Part shown: piece by piece, positions 5,285 to 5,745 of the stretch
Layout: each line of letters opens with the position of its first letter
Numbering within the stretch: the first letter of the stretch is position 1
Source of the DNA: Bacteroidales bacterium
GTDB taxonomy: Bacteria > Bacteroidota > Bacteroidia > Bacteroidales > UBA12481
Length of the DNA: 5,745 nucleotides
Direction of reading: 5' to 3'
NCBI GenBank assembly: GCA_028707745.1
Contig: JAQWAJ010000137.1
Span: forward strand, 1-5,745
Program-made: the position numbers and the translations under genes
The notes under the pieces: model-generated
Told to the model about the DNA's origin: nothing
Databases searched by the model: none
Seen by the model: only the letters and a program-made list of their open reading frames with translations

Positions 5285-5745
5285 TTACCAGTGAACGAAC
5301 TTCAAATGTTTCCCTTTTTGGCCATTGCAGAGAGAATCCAGCGATTGAGAGTCTAATTGCATACCGGATAGTTTGCCTTTTGACTTGGTGCTGAATACGC
5401 CGATTGCACCGGGAATTGTAGTAGCTGGTGTCTCAATCATCCCGTCCCAGTTGGATTGATAAATGTAGTCGCGAAGGCGCTCTGCCGCATAAGTCATTTC
5501 AACTTCAATGTCGCCCAAAGTCCTGACCAGAATAGTGTCTGACAGATGTAGTCCCATCATAATCCTGTTGAAAAATCTTTCGGGAGTCTCTTTGTATACT
5601 CCGGATTCAAAATTGGATGTGAACCATTCTATGCATTTGGGATAAACACCCTTTTCAGAAAACTCTGTAACATTTACCCTAAAACGGATTTCAATTCCTC
5701 CGCTTAATAACGGCTCGGTATAGCCGCTAAAGGTTGAAATCTGAT
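5285..5745 (-). CDS. Unidentified protein, C-terminal 152 residues (5' end outside window)
   Basis: The frame is open from the TAA at 5287-5285 to the right edge, so the ATG pair at 5560-5555 is internal and not the start. The visible part begins QISTFSGYTEPLLSGGIEIR and ends GKHLKFVHW. Segments such as IEIRFRVNV, DTILVRTLGDIEVEMTYAAE and TTIPGAIGVFSTKSKGKLSG alternate hydrophobic and polar residues, suggesting a beta-rich fold. The GAIGVFST stretch faintly recalls the C-terminal end of DUF4249-type outer-membrane-associated proteins of Bacteroidota, but this is only a resemblance and I do not assign a family. Two cysteines (in PKCIEW and SLCNGQ) are present. No signal peptide can be judged because the N terminus is missing. 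It is followed by the bidirectional terminator at 5214-5251. Confidence 0.75.
   Translation of the reverse strand, partial: QISTFSGYTEPLLSGGIEIRFRVNVTEFSEKGVYPKCIEWFTSNFESGVYKETPERFFNRIMMGLHLSDTILVRTLGDIEVEMTYAAERLRDYIYQSNWDGMIETPATTIPGAIGVFSTKSKGKLSGMQLDSQSLDSLCNGQKGKHLKFVHW

Overview
This window looks like an ordinary piece of a Bacteroidota chromosome. Three things support that. Several genes are preceded by the TAnnTTTG -7 element used by the primary sigma factor of this phylum. Shine-Dalgarno sites are weak or absent. The protein sequences (the MutS tail, the single-unit M16 peptidase, the A|Q-type signal peptide) also fit. I cannot place it below phylum with confidence.

Layout, left to right. 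The window opens inside the last 128 codons of mutS (+), followed after 5 bp by a complete tag gene for 3-methyladenine DNA glycosylase I, a likely two-gene DNA-repair transcription unit. Next is a tRNA cluster on +: a promoter, tRNA-Gly(GCC) with encoded CCA, a terminator-like hairpin, tRNA-Leu(UAA) without encoded CCA, and a strong intrinsic terminator. An AT-rich gene for a small four-helix membrane protein (+) follows. It converges with, and overlaps by 14 bp, a minus-strand gene for a small predicted secreted protein. That secreted gene appears broken: its signal peptide lies in one frame and its body in another, and dropping one base from a 4-base A run rejoins them into a 136-residue exported protein.

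Divergent from it is a complete CPBP (CAAX-protease-like) membrane protease gene (+). It converges on a minus-strand operon, and the stop codons of both meet in one compact hairpin. That operon is an M16 zinc peptidase followed, through an ATGA stop/start overlap, by a class I SAM-dependent O-methyltransferase. Divergent from the operon is tRNA-Phe(GAA) with its own promoter, an unusually C-poor trailer and a bidirectional terminator. The terminator is shared with a minus-strand gene whose 3' 152 codons fill the right edge; its reading frame stays open to the window end, so its true start is outside.

The window is dominated by housekeeping functions: DNA repair, tRNAs and proteolysis. I see no CRISPR array, transposon, phage, toxin-antitoxin or biosynthetic cluster. 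The points most worth a second look are the frameshifted secreted gene, the Glu-to-Asp change in the Tag pocket, the terminator-like hairpin inside the tRNA pair, the translationally coupled M16 peptidase and methyltransferase, and the unidentified edge gene. No intergenic stretch exceeds about 150 bp.
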